This document shows positions 5,127 to 5,418 of a stretch of 5,418 nucleotides of DNA, one piece after another. The position numbers and the translations under genes are program-made. The stretch covers positions 1 through 5,418 of the forward strand of contig JADZDV010000266.1 in NCBI GenBank assembly GCA_020850915.1. The letters run 5' to 3'. A model generated the notes under the pieces. That model did no database searches. It saw only the letters and a program-made list of their open reading frames with translations, and had not been told where the DNA came from. The stretch's first letter is position 1, and each line of letters starts with the position of its first letter. This DNA comes from Chloroflexota bacterium. Lineage in GTDB: Bacteria > Chloroflexota > UBA6077 > JADZDV01.

Positions 5127-5418
5127 AGCGGCTGCTCGTCCTGGCCGTCGCGCTGGCCATCCTGATCGGTGGCGGCTCGGCGGCCGTCCGCGCCCAACCG
5201 CTCGAACGGCTCGACCTGGAGACCCGCCACCGCCTCATCGCGTTCTACTCCGGCCTGGCAGCGAGGCAACCAGACGTGGCGCCAGAAGTCGAGGTCTCAC
5301 CCCGCCCCACGAACCCGCTGGGTGTCAACACGTTCCTGGAGCAGGACGTCACGTTCGAAGCGCGGAGACGGAGCATCGAGATGGTCCGCGCCGCGGGCTT
5401 CGGCTGGATTCGCCAGCA
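5123..5418 (+). CDS. Secreted glycoside-hydrolase-like protein, 5' part (runs off the window)
   Basis: The frame opens at GTG 5123 with the same GTGA stop/start overlap as the upstream junction and stays open to the window end (98 codons plus two bases). Residues 1-24 form a signal peptide: MKRL, then a hydrophobic stretch (LVLAVALAILIGG), with a probable cut after AVRA (24/25). After a linker, NPLGVNTFLEQDV (64-76) and RRSIEMVRAAGFGWIRQ (82-98) match the start of the TIM-barrel domain of cellulase-like glycosyl hydrolases (GH39/GH5-like), in which a following F-x-W-x-x-I-E-P segment is expected beyond the edge. The catalytic glutamates lie outside the window. Linked to two glycosyltransferases, it probably trims or releases the extracellular polysaccharide, comparable in role to PslG. 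This is inferred from context and partial similarity. Confidence 0.72.
   Translation, partial: MKRLLVLAVALAILIGGGSAAVRAQPLERLDLETRHRLIAFYSGLAARQPDVAPEVEVSPRPTNPLGVNTFLEQDVTFEARRRSIEMVRAAGFGWIRQ

Overview
The window is mostly GC-rich (about 63% in a hand-counted stretch of the glycosyltransferase genes). The gene types fit a Chloroflexota-like bacterium, possibly near the Thermomicrobia: an AbrB-type antitoxin with a C-terminal extension, a short MgtC/SapB protein, paired family-4-type glycosyltransferases, and a secreted glycoside-hydrolase-like protein. This placement is inferred from protein resemblance only. There is no rRNA, tRNA or marker gene to confirm it.

Left part (1-1167). The window opens inside a leucine-rich-repeat (LRR) gene with much lower GC (about 38-40% by eye), which points to horizontal transfer. 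It ends at 598. About 570 bases without a convincing protein follow. They hold several strong potential RNA stems between about 750 and 1040, including a perfect 9-bp hairpin and two stems with pseudoknot topology. Further on are a 12-bp palindrome and a 12-bp inverted repeat. This is the best candidate here for something undescribed: a structured non-coding RNA or the end of a mobile element.

Middle part (1168-2110). A decayed IS66-like transposase keeps its N-terminal leucine-zipper region and its extreme C terminus, but the catalytic middle is deleted and the two halves are out of frame. After a short gap, a minus-strand AbrB/MazE-type antitoxin gene stands without a visible toxin partner. 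A 6-bp dyad and a TATAGT box lie just upstream of it and could be its operator and promoter.

Right part (2308-5418). A small MgtC/SapB-like membrane protein ends inside a perfect 16-bp stem, 3-nt loop hairpin that is probably a transcription terminator. An operon follows, in which a GT-B glycosyltransferase, a second glycosyltransferase of the sugar-transferase/PEP-CTERM-like type, and a secreted glycoside-hydrolase-like protein are joined by two identical 4-base GTGA stop/start overlaps. Together they look like part of an exopolysaccharide or cell-surface glycan locus: two enzymes build the glycan in the cytoplasm and an exported hydrolase trims or processes it outside.
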